Origin: an uncultured Dorea sp.
Lineage (GTDB): Bacteria; Bacillota; Clostridia; Lachnospirales; Lachnospiraceae
DNA length: 15,039 bases
NCBI GenBank assembly: GCA_948844705.1
Contig: CAQNVT010000050.1
Location: 1-15,039, forward strand
Direction: 5' to 3'
Shown here: positions 8,097 through 15,039 of the stretch, one piece after another
Position numbering within the stretch: the stretch's first letter is position 1
How the letters are laid out: the number at the start of each line of letters is the position of its first letter
The notes under the pieces: generated by a model
The model's database searches: none
What the model saw: only the letters and a program-made list of their open reading frames with translations
What the model was told of the DNA's origin: nothing
Program-made: the position numbers and the translations under genes

Positions 8097-8108
8097 CAGT
8101 GTTAATAT
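8080..8108 (+). promoter_or_regulatory. Promoter for the DJ-1/lipoprotein genes (plus strand)
   Basis: TTTACA (8080-8085) and TAATAT (8103-8108) are separated by exactly 17 nt. Transcription would start near 8115, giving a leader of about 70 nt before the DJ-1 gene. Its -35 box lies inside the spacer of the opposing promoter. The gene-free interval 8002-8184 otherwise contains no recognisable element. Confidence 0.6.
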
Positions 8109-8184
8109 TAGAAGTGTGGCAGTTTTTCGTTGCTGTAAACAGAGCGGGACAGTAAGCTGTTTTGAAAATAGGAGGATATTTGGA

Positions 8185-8733
8185 ATGAAGAAAGTATGTG
8201 TGTTATTGGCTGAGGGCTTTGAGGAGGTTGAGGCTCTGACGGTTGTTGATCTGCTGAGAAGAGCAAGGGTCTATGTGGATACAGTGTCTGTTACGGAGGA
8301 ATATATGATTCGCGGCTCTCATGGAATTGCGGTTCAGACAGAGGATCTGTTTGACGAGGTAAATCTTGAGGAGTTTGATATGATTGTCCTTCCGGGCGGA
8401 CTTCCGGGGACGACAAATCTCGGAGCACATTCCGGTGTAAGAAGGATCGTAAAGGATTTTGCCGAGAGCGGGAAATATGTAGCGGCTATCTGTGCCGCTC
8501 CTACGATTCTGAGTGATCTGGGGCTTCTTAAAGGAAAGAGAGTGACCTGCTATCCGGATATGGAGAGAAAGATATCCGGGGCTGTCCTTACGGGTGCACC
8601 GGCTATGGTGGATGGCAATATAGTTACAGGACAGGGTGTGGGAGCCGCCGTTGATTTTGCTCTTGAGCTGATCGCGGTGCTGTTAGGCAATGAAAAAGCA
8701 GGGGAGATCGCTGACGCAATCGTGTACCATTAA
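8185..8733 (+). CDS. DJ-1/PfpI (ThiJ/YajL-type) family protein
   Basis: A 182-residue single-domain protein of the DJ-1 superfamily. It shows the conserved acidic residue in AEGFEEVEALTVVDLLRRA (Glu16, matching human DJ-1 Glu18) and the nucleophile elbow AAICAAPTIL with Cys103 (matching Cys106). VLPGGLPGTTNL precedes the elbow and VTCYPDMERK follows it; the position occupied by His126 in human DJ-1 appears to be Tyr here. Members act as oxidative-stress or carbonyl-stress proteins, with glyoxalase or protein-repair roles still debated, so the exact function is open. Start ATG 8185 has AGGAGG at 8170-8175, 9 nt upstream; an open extension to 8116 has no such site and is not family-like. A possible operon partner, the lipoprotein gene, follows after 20 nt. 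Confidence 0.92.
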   Translation: MKKVCVLLAEGFEEVEALTVVDLLRRARVYVDTVSVTEEYMIRGSHGIAVQTEDLFDEVNLEEFDMIVLPGGLPGTTNLGAHSGVRRIVKDFAESGKYVAAICAAPTILSDLGLLKGKRVTCYPDMERKISGAVLTGAPAMVDGNIVTGQGVGAAVDFALELIAVLLGNEKAGEIADAIVYH

Positions 8734-8753
8734 AGAATATAAGGAAATACCGT

Positions 8754-9422
8754 ATGAAAAAACGTATAAAAAAAGCGGCTCTTTTGCTGGTATGTATGGC
8801 GGTTATGTGTTCGAATGCCGGATGCAGAAGAGGCTTTGACGCTGCCGGATATGTACAGGCGCTTCTTAATCTGACCTTCCAGGGTGAGACAAAGGAGGCC
8901 CTTCAGATGATAGACGGGGCCACGAATGAAACACTGATGCTTAGATATCAGGAGACGGTGGATGCCTTTACGACAAATGTAATCACCAGCCAGTTTGAGA
9001 TTAATGAGGCTAAGCAGGAGAAGTATGCAGAGCTTGTCGCGAAGATATTTTCCGTGATGCGTTATGAGGTTTCGGAAGCCGGGAAAACGGGAAAAAAAGA
9101 ATATGAGGTGGCGGTGACCATATGGCCGGCGGATGTTTTTGTGAAATTCCATGAGCTCCTGGTCGAGGATTCCCTCAAGATGGCGGAAAACATACAGAGC
9201 GGGAAATATACCGGAACCGAAGAGGAGATTGACAGACAGATCATGGCGGATATTGTCAATCATGCATATGAGCTTCTGGATACCGCATATATGAGAGTGG
9301 ATTACGGCGCCGGAAAAACGGTAATTCTTACCGTAAAGGCAGATAAAGAGAACGAATATTATATCGAAGAGGAAGATATGAATAACCTGATTGAAAAAAT
9401 ACTTCGTTTAGATGAAATGTAG
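8754..9422 (+). CDS. Putative small lipoprotein of unknown function
   Basis: A 222-residue protein I do not recognise. It begins with a classical secretion signal: basic MKKRIKK, a hydrophobic stretch AALLLVCMAVM, then SNAGC, with Cys24 as the probable lipidation site. The residue three before the cysteine is Asn rather than the usual Leu, so the lipobox is atypical. The mature part is acidic and predicted largely helical, with no cysteines and no further membrane segment, and ends in a helical tail NNLIEKILRLDEM. Overall it resembles a surface-anchored helical domain of the kind frequent in clostridial lipoproteins. ATG 8754 follows AAGG at 8741, and the gene lies 20 nt after the DJ-1 gene, so co-transcription is likely. 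Trigger factor follows after 84 nt with its own putative promoter. Confidence 0.7.
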   Translation: MKKRIKKAALLLVCMAVMCSNAGCRRGFDAAGYVQALLNLTFQGETKEALQMIDGATNETLMLRYQETVDAFTTNVITSQFEINEAKQEKYAELVAKIFSVMRYEVSEAGKTGKKEYEVAVTIWPADVFVKFHELLVEDSLKMAENIQSGKYTGTEEEIDRQIMADIVNHAYELLDTAYMRVDYGAGKTVILTVKADKENEYYIEEEDMNNLIEKILRLDEM

Positions 9423-9425
9423 GAC

Positions 9426-9454
9426 TGGATATTTGAAAAGGTTTGTGTTATACT
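9426..9454 (+). promoter_or_regulatory. Putative promoter upstream of trigger factor
   Basis: TGGATA (9426-9431) and TATACT (9449-9454) are separated by 17 nt, matching four and five of six consensus bases. It starts 4 nt after the lipoprotein stop codon and would give a leader of about 45 nt. A second AT-rich hexamer, TATTAT (9468-9473), has no convincing -35 partner. No terminator is visible before it, so readthrough from the lipoprotein gene is also possible. Confidence 0.45.
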
Positions 9455-9506
9455 TCTGTGGTGAATGTATTATGCCGTATATTAAGGCAATAGGAGGAAA
9501 TAATAG

Positions 9507-10793
9507 ATGAGTTTACAGGTAGAAAAATTAGAGAAAAACATGGCGAAGCTGACTATTGAAGTATCTGCCGATGATTTGGAAAAAGCGATTCAGAACGCAT
9601 ATAAGAAGCAAAAAAATAAGATCAGCCTGCCGGGATTCCGCAAAGGGAAGGTTCCGCGCCAGATGATTGAGAAGATGTACGGAGCAGAGATTTTTTATGA
9701 TGATGCGGCAAATGCCCTGATTCCGAAGGCGTATTCCGAGGCATATGATGAATGCGGGCTGGAGATCGTATCTCAGCCGGAGATTGACGTAGTACAGATC
9801 GAAAAAGGGAAACCGTTTATTTTTACCGCAGAGGTTGCTACGAAGCCGGAGGTGACCCTGGGCGAGTATAAGGGACTTGAGGTAGAAAAGATATCAAACC
9901 GCGTAACACAGAAGGAAGTGGATACAAAGATCCAGGAGGAAGCGGAGAAAAATGCAAGAACGATCGCGGTAGAGGACCGTCCGGTTCAGGATAAGGATGA
10001 AGTCATTCTGGATTTTGAAGGCTTTGTTGACGGTGAGGCCTTTGAGGGCGGAAAAGGAGAGAACTATCCGCTTACGATCGGTTCCGGCTCTTTTATCCCG
10101 GGCTTTGAGGAGCAGCTTATCGGAGCGGAGGCCGAGAAGGAAATCGAGGTTAAGGTTACCTTCCCGGAGGATTATCATGCAGAGGAGCTGAAAGGCAGGG
10201 ATGCCGTATTTAAATGTGTGGTTCATGAGATCAAGACAAAGGAGCTTCCCGAGATCGACGATGAATTTGCGGCAGAAGTGTCTGAATTTGATACTTTAGA
10301 GGAATATAAGGCCGATGTCAAGGCAAAGATTAAAGAGCAGAAGACAACCGAGGGCAGAAGAAAGCAGGAGGATCAGGTTGTAGAGAAGGCCATTGAGAAC
10401 GCGTCTATGGAGATTCCCGAAGCGATGATCAGGACTCAGGTACGTCAGATGGCCGATGACTTTGCGCGCAGGATTCAGGCGCAGGGCCTTACGATGGAGC
10501 AGTACTTCCAGTTTACAGGCATGTCCGAGGATAAGATGAACGAGGAGTTAAGGACACAGGCGGAAAAGAGCATTAAGACACGGCTTGTGCTGGAGGCCGT
10601 TGCAAAGGCAGAGAATATTGAGATCTCCGAGGAGAAGCTCGACGAAGAGATCGCTAAGATGGCAGAGAACTATAAGATGGAAGCCGATAAGTTAAAAGAG
10701 CTTATGGGTGAGAATGAGAAGAAGCAGATGAAGGAAGATATGGCGGTTCAGGAGGCTATCACCTTCCTTGTAGATCATGCTGCAGAAAAGTAA
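9507..10793 (+). CDS. tig: Trigger factor (ribosome-associated chaperone, peptidyl-prolyl isomerase)
   Basis: Trigger factor docks at the ribosomal exit tunnel and shields nascent chains, and catalyses prolyl isomerisation. The 428-residue length is normal. The ribosome-binding signature GFRKGKVP is at residues 43-50, exactly the E. coli numbering. The FKBP-type domain spans roughly residues 150-245 (DEVILDFEGFVDGEAFEGG ... GSGSFIPGFEEQLIGA ... VTFPEDYHAEELKGRDAVF). The C-terminal substrate-binding arms follow, highly charged and helical (residues about 260-428). Start ATG 9507 has AGGAGG at 9491-9496. It is followed after 24 nt by clpP, the usual tig-clpP-clpX order found in many bacteria, linking folding to degradation. 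Confidence 0.97.
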   Translation: MSLQVEKLEKNMAKLTIEVSADDLEKAIQNAYKKQKNKISLPGFRKGKVPRQMIEKMYGAEIFYDDAANALIPKAYSEAYDECGLEIVSQPEIDVVQIEKGKPFIFTAEVATKPEVTLGEYKGLEVEKISNRVTQKEVDTKIQEEAEKNARTIAVEDRPVQDKDEVILDFEGFVDGEAFEGGKGENYPLTIGSGSFIPGFEEQLIGAEAEKEIEVKVTFPEDYHAEELKGRDAVFKCVVHEIKTKELPEIDDEFAAEVSEFDTLEEYKADVKAKIKEQKTTEGRRKQEDQVVEKAIENASMEIPEAMIRTQVRQMADDFARRIQAQGLTMEQYFQFTGMSEDKMNEELRTQAEKSIKTRLVLEAVAKAENIEISEEKLDEEIAKMAENYKMEADKLKELMGENEKKQMKEDMAVQEAITFLVDHAAEK

Positions 10794-10817
10794 TGTAACG
10801 AAAAGAGGGTGTTATTC

Positions 10818-11399
10818 ATGAGTTTAGTACCTTATGTCATTGAACAGACAAGCCGCGGAGAACGCTCCTACGATATCTATTCAAGACTGCTGAAGGACAG
10901 GATCATATTTTTGGGAGAAGAGGTGACAGACGTATCGGCGAGCGTGATTGTTGCGCAGCTGTTATTTCTGGAGGCGGAGGATCCGGAGAAGGATATCCAT
11001 CTGTATATCAACAGTCCGGGAGGCTCTGTGAGTGCGGGTCTGGCAATCTATGATACGATGCAGTATATTAAATGTGATATCGAGACGATCTGTATCGGTA
11101 TGGCGGCGAGTATGGGTTCCTTTCTTCTGGCGGGAGGAACGAAGGGCAAGAGGCTTGCGCTTCCGAATGCAGAGATTATGATTCATCAGCCTTCGGGCGG
11201 CGCACAGGGCCAGGCGACAGAGATCCAGATCGCGGCAGAGCATATTTTAAAGACCCGTCAGAAATTAAATCAGATTCTGGCGGACAATACCGGACAGCCG
11301 TTGGATGTTATCCGCATTGACACGGAGAGAGACAATTTCATGTCTGCGGAGGAGGCAAAGGCTTACGGCCTCATTGACGAGGTTATTACAAGACGCTAG
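10818..11399 (+). CDS. clpP: ATP-dependent Clp protease proteolytic subunit ClpP
   Basis: Forms the tetradecameric proteolytic barrel that partners ClpX. The catalytic triad is visible: Ser98 in GMAASMGS, His123 in MIHQPSGG, and Asp172 in [27 protein letters not shown] and the helix [18 protein letters not shown] are typical. The product is 193 residues, the family norm. I take ATG 10818 as start because GAGGGT ends about 8 nt upstream and the protein then begins [25 protein letters not shown], as in other ClpP proteins; GTG 10809 in the same frame would overlap that ribosome site. clpX follows after 12 nt. No CtsR-type repeat (GGTCAAA tandem) is visible upstream. Confidence 0.97.
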   Translation: MSLVPYVIEQTSRGERSYDIYSRLLKDRIIFLGEEVTDVSASVIVAQLLFLEAEDPEKDIHLYINSPGGSVSAGLAIYDTMQYIKCDIETICIGMAASMGSFLLAGGTKGKRLALPNAEIMIHQPSGGAQGQATEIQIAAEHILKTRQKLNQILADNTGQPLDVIRIDTERDNFMSAEEAKAYGLIDEVITRR

Positions 11400-11411
11400 A
11401 AAGGTGAAAAT

Positions 11412-12671
11412 ATGGCAGGTAGATATGACGAGCAGGTGAGATGTTCGTTCTGTAATAAGACGCAGGCACAGGCAAATAAGCTGATATCCGGCCCCAATGG
11501 GATCTATATCTGCGATGAATGCGTGGAGGTGTGTGCGGAGATTATAGAAGAAGAAATGGCATATGATGAAAACGGCGCGTGGAGTCCGTTCTCTGATATT
11601 AACCTTTTAAAGCCTCAGGAGATCAAGGAGTTTCTTGACCAGTATGTGATAGGTCAGGAGGAGGCGAAAAAGGTTCTCTCTGTTGCCGTTTACAATCATT
11701 ATAAGCGGATCATGGCAGAGCGTGATCTCGGGGTGGAGCTTCACAAGAGTAATATTCTGATGCTTGGGCCTACAGGCTGCGGAAAGACGCTTCTGGCCCA
11801 GTCTCTGGCGAAAATATTAAACGTACCCTTTGCGATTGCGGATGCGACTGCACTTACGGAAGCCGGATATGTGGGAGAGGATGTGGAGAATATCCTTCTT
11901 AAGATCATCCAGGCTGCGGACGGGGACATTGAGCGCGCGGAGTACGGGATCATCTATATTGACGAGATTGACAAGATTACCAGGAAGTCTGAAAATCCGT
12001 CCATTACCAGGGACGTATCCGGAGAAGGGGTTCAGCAGGCGCTTCTTAAGATTATTGAAGGTACGATAGCAAGCGTCCCGCCTCAGGGCGGAAGAAAGCA
12101 TCCGCATCAGGAGCTGATTCAGATTGATACGACGAATATCCTGTTTATCTGCGGGGGTGCCTTCGAAGGAATTGAAAAGATCATTGAAAAGAGGATCGAT
12201 CAGAAATCCATCGGGTTTAATGCGGTGATCGCCGAGGCGCATGAGGATGATGTGGATAAGCTTTTAAGTCAGATCCTTCCTCAGGATCTGGTAAAATACG
12301 GATTGATTCCGGAGCTGGTGGGCCGTGTTCCCGTGACCGTGGCGCTTGAGATGCTGGATCGCAGGGCGCTGATCCGGATCCTGACAGAGCCGCGCAATGC
12401 GATTGTAAAGCAATATCAGAAGATGCTGGAGCTTGACGGAGTGGAGCTTGAATTTGATAAGGAAGCTCTGGAGGAGATTGCCGATACTTCTCTGAAAAGA
12501 AAAACGGGCGCCAGAGGCCTTCGGGCGATTATGGAAAATATTATGATGGATATTATGTACCGTGCACCTTCGGATGAGACACTGAAGTTCTGCCGGATTA
12601 CGGCCGAGACCGTCAGGGATAAGAAAGAGCCGGAATACGAACGTATATCCATGAAAACGGAAAGTGCATAA
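11412..12671 (+). CDS. clpX: ATP-dependent Clp protease ATP-binding subunit ClpX
   Basis: AAA+ unfoldase that selects substrates and threads them into ClpP. The 419-residue protein has the N-terminal zinc domain with Cys11, Cys14, Cys34 and Cys37, which binds adaptors and substrates. Walker A GPTGCGKT is at residues 119-126, pore loop GYVGED follows, Walker B is IIYIDEID (Asp184, Glu185), and the RKH loop appears as GGRKHPHQE. The ClpP-docking tripeptide IGF is at 267-269, and ELVGRVPV carries the box VII arginine. Start ATG 11412 is preceded by AAGGTGA (11401-11407) 12 nt after clpP, so the two are surely co-translated. Two strong terminators follow immediately. Confidence 0.98.
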   Translation: MAGRYDEQVRCSFCNKTQAQANKLISGPNGIYICDECVEVCAEIIEEEMAYDENGAWSPFSDINLLKPQEIKEFLDQYVIGQEEAKKVLSVAVYNHYKRIMAERDLGVELHKSNILMLGPTGCGKTLLAQSLAKILNVPFAIADATALTEAGYVGEDVENILLKIIQAADGDIERAEYGIIYIDEIDKITRKSENPSITRDVSGEGVQQALLKIIEGTIASVPPQGGRKHPHQELIQIDTTNILFICGGAFEGIEKIIEKRIDQKSIGFNAVIAEAHEDDVDKLLSQILPQDLVKYGLIPELVGRVPVTVALEMLDRRALIRILTEPRNAIVKQYQKMLELDGVELEFDKEALEEIADTSLKRKTGARGLRAIMENIMMDIMYRAPSDETLKFCRITAETVRDKKEPEYERISMKTESA

Positions 12672-12692
12672 AAGCCGCTGCAGGCGGTTTTT
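12670..12692 (+). terminator. First terminator after clpX
   Basis: AAAAGCCGC and GCGGTTTTT pair around the loop TGCAG (one G-U pair), ending in a run of five T. It overlaps the clpX stop codon. A typical intrinsic terminator. Confidence 0.8.
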
Positions 12693-12695
12693 GAA

Positions 12696-12731
12696 AAAAG
12701 CGGGCGCAATGGACTTTGTGCGTCCGCTTTT
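12696..12731 (+). terminator. Second, longer terminator after clpX
   Basis: AAAAGCGGGCGCA (12696-12708) pairs with TGCGTCCGCTTTT (12719-12731) over 13 bp with a single G-U pair and a 10-nt loop. Because the stem starts with A and ends with T-rich sequence, it can terminate in both directions, though genes on both sides here run on the plus strand. Confidence 0.85.
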
Positions 12732-12743
12732 GTGATATATAAG
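12716..12743 (+). promoter_or_regulatory. lon: Weak candidate promoter for lon
   Basis: TTGTGC (12716-12721) and TATAAG (12738-12743) are 16 nt apart. The -10 matches five of six consensus bases and the -35 only three. The candidate overlaps the 3' arm of the second terminator. Only 31 nt remain between the terminator and lon, so a promoter must lie about here if lon is independently transcribed. No CIRCE or CtsR repeat is seen. Confidence 0.3.
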
Positions 12744-12762
12744 GTTGCAGGGGAGAGCAGAT

Positions 12763-15039
12763 ATGGAAAATAAAATGATGAGTTTGCCGATGGTAGCGCT
12801 CAGAGGGATAACTGTGCTGCCGGAGAAGGTTATACATTTTGATATAAGCCGGAGCAAGTCTCTTAAAGCAATTGAACAGGCTATGAAGGAGGAGCAGAAA
12901 GTTTTTTTTGCCGCCCAGAAAAATGCAGAGACAAATGATCCGGAAATTAATGACGTATACCGTATCGGATGTGTTGCGTCTGTGAAGCAGATCGTAAAAT
13001 ATCCGAAGGATTCAAGCAGAATATTGATCAAGGGAGAAGAGCGGGCGAGGCTTGAGTATCTGGAGCAGGAAGAGCCCTTTTTGCGTGCGGATATCATTAC
13101 GGTACCTGATACGGACGAGGAAGACAGTCTGGAATTTTTGGACAGCTCTATGGGCAGTGCCGCAATGATGAGTGGCCTGAGGGAGATTTTTAAAGAATAC
13201 AGTGCAAAAAATCCGAAGCTGTCAAAGGAATACGCAAAACAGGTGGAAGGGATAAAGTCACTGAAGGTGCTGGTGGATACGATTGCCGCGGCAATCCCGA
13301 TGAGCAGTGCGGAGGCGCAGAGAATCTTAGAAGAGACGGAGCTTCTGAAGCGCTTCGATTCTGTATCTGATAAGATGATGAACGAGATACAGATCATGAG
13401 TATAAAAGAAGAGATTCAGGCGAAGCTTAAAGAGCGTGTGGATAAAAATCAGAGAGAATACGTGCTTCGGGAGGAAATGAAGCTTATACGGGAGGAATTA
13501 AAAGAGGATAACGTACTTACGGATGCCGGGGAGTTCCAGAAAAAGACCGATGAGCTTGAGGCATCCCGGGAGATTAAGGAAAAATTAAATAAGGAGATCG
13601 GCCGGTTTAAAAGCTCCATGAGCAGTCAGGCAGAGGCAGGAGTGATCCGTACTTATATCGAAACCATGCTGGAGCTTCCGTGGGATAAGAGCTGCAAGGA
13701 GCGAAGAGATCTTAAATATGCCGAAGAAATTCTTGACAGAGATCATTACGGGCTTGAGAAGGTCAAAGAAAGAATCCTCGAATATCTGGCGGTGCGAATA
13801 CTCACGGAGAAGGGAGATACCCCGATCCTATGTCTTTACGGACCGCCCGGAACAGGAAAAACATCCATTGCAAAATCACTGGCGGAAGCCCTCGAAAGAC
13901 CGTACGTGCGTATTTCACTGGGAGGCGTGCGTGACGAGGCGGAGATCCGGGGACACAGAAAAACCTATGTAGGCGCCATGCCGGGGCGTATTGCGGCCGG
14001 GCTTACACAGGCCGGAGTTAAGAATCCGCTTATGCTGCTGGATGAGATCGATAAGGTGAGCAATGATTATAAAGGAGATACATTTTCGGCTCTTTTGGAG
14101 GTTCTTGACAGCGAGCAGAATTCAAAATTCCGTGATCATTATCTGGAGGTTCCGCTGGATCTGTCGGACGTACTTTTCGTCACAACGGCTAATACGCTTC
14201 AGACGATACCGAGGCCGCTTCTCGACCGTATGGAAATCATAGAAGTAAACAGCTATACGGAAAATGAAAAGCTTCACATTGCTCAGAAGCATCTTCTGCC
14301 CAAACAGCTTAAGCGCCATGGACTTAAGGAGGAGCAGCTTACCGTCAGCAAAAAAGCGATATGGAAGATCGCAAGAAATTACACGAAGGAGGCCGGTGTC
14401 AGGCAGCTTGAGAGAAAACTGGGCGATATCTGCCGGAAAACGGCGAGAGAAGTGATCGAAAAGGATAAGAAGTACGTCAGGGTAACAGAGAGAAATCTGG
14501 AGCATTATCTTGGACGTGAGCTGTATATATACCAGCCGGCAAATGAAAATGACGAGGTGGGTATCGTAAGGGGGCTTGCGTGGACCAGTGCGGGCGGAGA
14601 CACCCTCCAGATCGAGGTAAATGTGATGCCGGGAGAGGGCGAGATCCTGCTCACCGGTCAGCTTGGCGATGTGATGAAGGAATCTGCCAGAGCAGGAATC
14701 AGTTATATTCGTTCTGTGAGCAAAAAATATAAGATCGACGAAGCCTTTTTTAAAGAGCATGATGTTCATATTCACATACCGGAGGGAGCCGTGCCGAAGG
14801 ACGGACCTTCCGCGGGTATTACCATGGCTGTGGCGATGCTGTCGGCAGTTACCGGTAAAAAGGTGCGGGCAGACGTCGCCATGACAGGAGAGATCACGCT
14901 GCGGGGAAGGGTGCTTCCGATCGGCGGACTTAAGGAAAAGCTTCTTGCGGCGAAAAATGCAGGCATTAAAACGGTTATTGTGCCTGCGGAAAATAAAGCA
15001 GATATTAAGGAGCTCTCTGAGGAGATCACAAAGGGACTG
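12763..15039 (+). CDS. lon: ATP-dependent protease Lon (LonA type), 3'-truncated by window edge
   Basis: LonA is a soluble hexameric AAA+ protease that degrades misfolded and regulatory proteins. The frame is open from ATG 12763 (ribosome site GGGGAG 12750-12755) to the window end, giving 759 residues. Roughly the last 10-40 are missing compared with the usual 770-810. Residues about 7-200 form the LON substrate-binding domain ([14 protein letters not shown]...), followed by a coiled-coil region with [16 protein letters not shown]. Walker A GPPGTGKT is at 360-367, Walker [11 protein letters not shown] at about 423-432 (Asp427, Glu428). The protease domain carries the Ser-Lys dyad: Ser683 in PKDGPSAG and Lys726 in GGLKEK, 43 residues apart as in E. 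coli (679 and 722). It follows clpX but is separated by two terminators. Confidence 0.97.
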   Translation, partial: MENKMMSLPMVALRGITVLPEKVIHFDISRSKSLKAIEQAMKEEQKVFFAAQKNAETNDPEINDVYRIGCVASVKQIVKYPKDSSRILIKGEERARLEYLEQEEPFLRADIITVPDTDEEDSLEFLDSSMGSAAMMSGLREIFKEYSAKNPKLSKEYAKQVEGIKSLKVLVDTIAAAIPMSSAEAQRILEETELLKRFDSVSDKMMNEIQIMSIKEEIQAKLKERVDKNQREYVLREEMKLIREELKEDNVLTDAGEFQKKTDELEASREIKEKLNKEIGRFKSSMSSQAEAGVIRTYIETMLELPWDKSCKERRDLKYAEEILDRDHYGLEKVKERILEYLAVRILTEKGDTPILCLYGPPGTGKTSIAKSLAEALERPYVRISLGGVRDEAEIRGHRKTYVGAMPGRIAAGLTQAGVKNPLMLLDEIDKVSNDYKGDTFSALLEVLDSEQNSKFRDHYLEVPLDLSDVLFVTTANTLQTIPRPLLDRMEIIEVNSYTENEKLHIAQKHLLPKQLKRHGLKEEQLTVSKKAIWKIARNYTKEAGVRQLERKLGDICRKTAREVIEKDKKYVRVTERNLEHYLGRELYIYQPANENDEVGIVRGLAWTSAGGDTLQIEVNVMPGEGEILLTGQLGDVMKESARAGISYIRSVSKKYKIDEAFFKEHDVHIHIPEGAVPKDGPSAGITMAVAMLSAVTGKKVRADVAMTGEITLRGRVLPIGGLKEKLLAAKNAGIKTVIVPAENKADIKELSEEITKGL

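Noticed and set aside
8079..8097. Inverted repeat GTTTAC-N7-GTAAAC as a repressor operator
   Set aside because: It coincides exactly with the two opposing -35 boxes, which explains the symmetry without a repressor; an operator cannot be excluded but is not needed.
8116..8184. N-terminal extension of the DJ-1 protein by 23 codons
   Set aside because: The AGGAGG at 8170-8175 places the start at ATG 8185, and the extension falls in the mRNA leader and is not family-like.
12264..13397. 377-codon open frame on the minus strand across clpX, the terminators and lon
   Set aside because: Antisense to two conserved genes and crossing two strong terminator hairpins; low-complexity Ser/Ile/Phe-rich translation without motifs.
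14122..14775. 217-codon open frame on the minus strand inside lon
   Set aside because: Antisense to the conserved AAA+ and protease domains of lon; no start signals.
1..15039. CRISPR arrays, tRNA/rRNA genes, insertion sequences, toxin-antitoxin or phage-defence modules
   Set aside because: No regularly spaced repeats, cloverleaf-like segments, transposase motifs or defence domains were seen; essentially all sequence is covered by conserved housekeeping genes.

Overview
The window reads as ordinary chromosomal housekeeping DNA from a Gram-positive anaerobe of the Clostridia, most likely a Lachnospiraceae-type genome. The grounds are near-perfect AGGAGG ribosome sites, very tight gene packing, the gene neighbourhoods secA-prfB and tig-clpP-clpX-lon, and protein sequences that look clostridial. 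This placement is inference from the sequence alone; no database search was made. No mobile element, CRISPR array, tRNA or rRNA is visible, and I found no previously undescribed multi-gene system. No gene-free stretch exceeds 300 bases; the longest is 8002-8184, which holds promoters.

Left block (1-6991, + strand): the 3' part of secA (preprotein translocase ATPase), prfB (release factor 2, read through a programmed +1 frameshift), hom (homoserine dehydrogenase), an alkaline-phosphatase-superfamily 'apgM-like' enzyme, and lysC (aspartate kinase). Gaps run from 39 nt down to a 7-nt overlap, so this looks like one co-transcribed run. The last three genes form an aspartate-to-threonine module. 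The apgM-like enzyme occupies the place where a homoserine kinase would be expected. lysC carries an internal ribosome site that should yield a separate regulatory beta subunit.

Middle island (7009-8001, - strand): a CYTH/triphosphate-tunnel protein followed by a small XRE-family regulator. They are separated by a compact terminator and by a promoter for the regulator. This island converges on lysC and diverges from the next + strand genes through two interleaved promoters at 8068-8108.

Right block (8185-15039, + strand): a DJ-1/PfpI-family protein, a small putative lipoprotein of unknown function, then the protein-quality-control cluster tig (trigger factor), clpP, clpX and lon (cut by the window end). 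Trigger factor handles nascent chains, ClpXP and Lon degrade proteins. Two strong tandem terminators separate clpX from lon, so lon is probably its own transcription unit.

The observations most worth a second look are the putative non-orthologous homoserine kinase in the hom-lysC operon, the lysC internal start, the prfB recoding site with a shortened Shine-Dalgarno stimulator, and the mutually overlapping divergent promoters.
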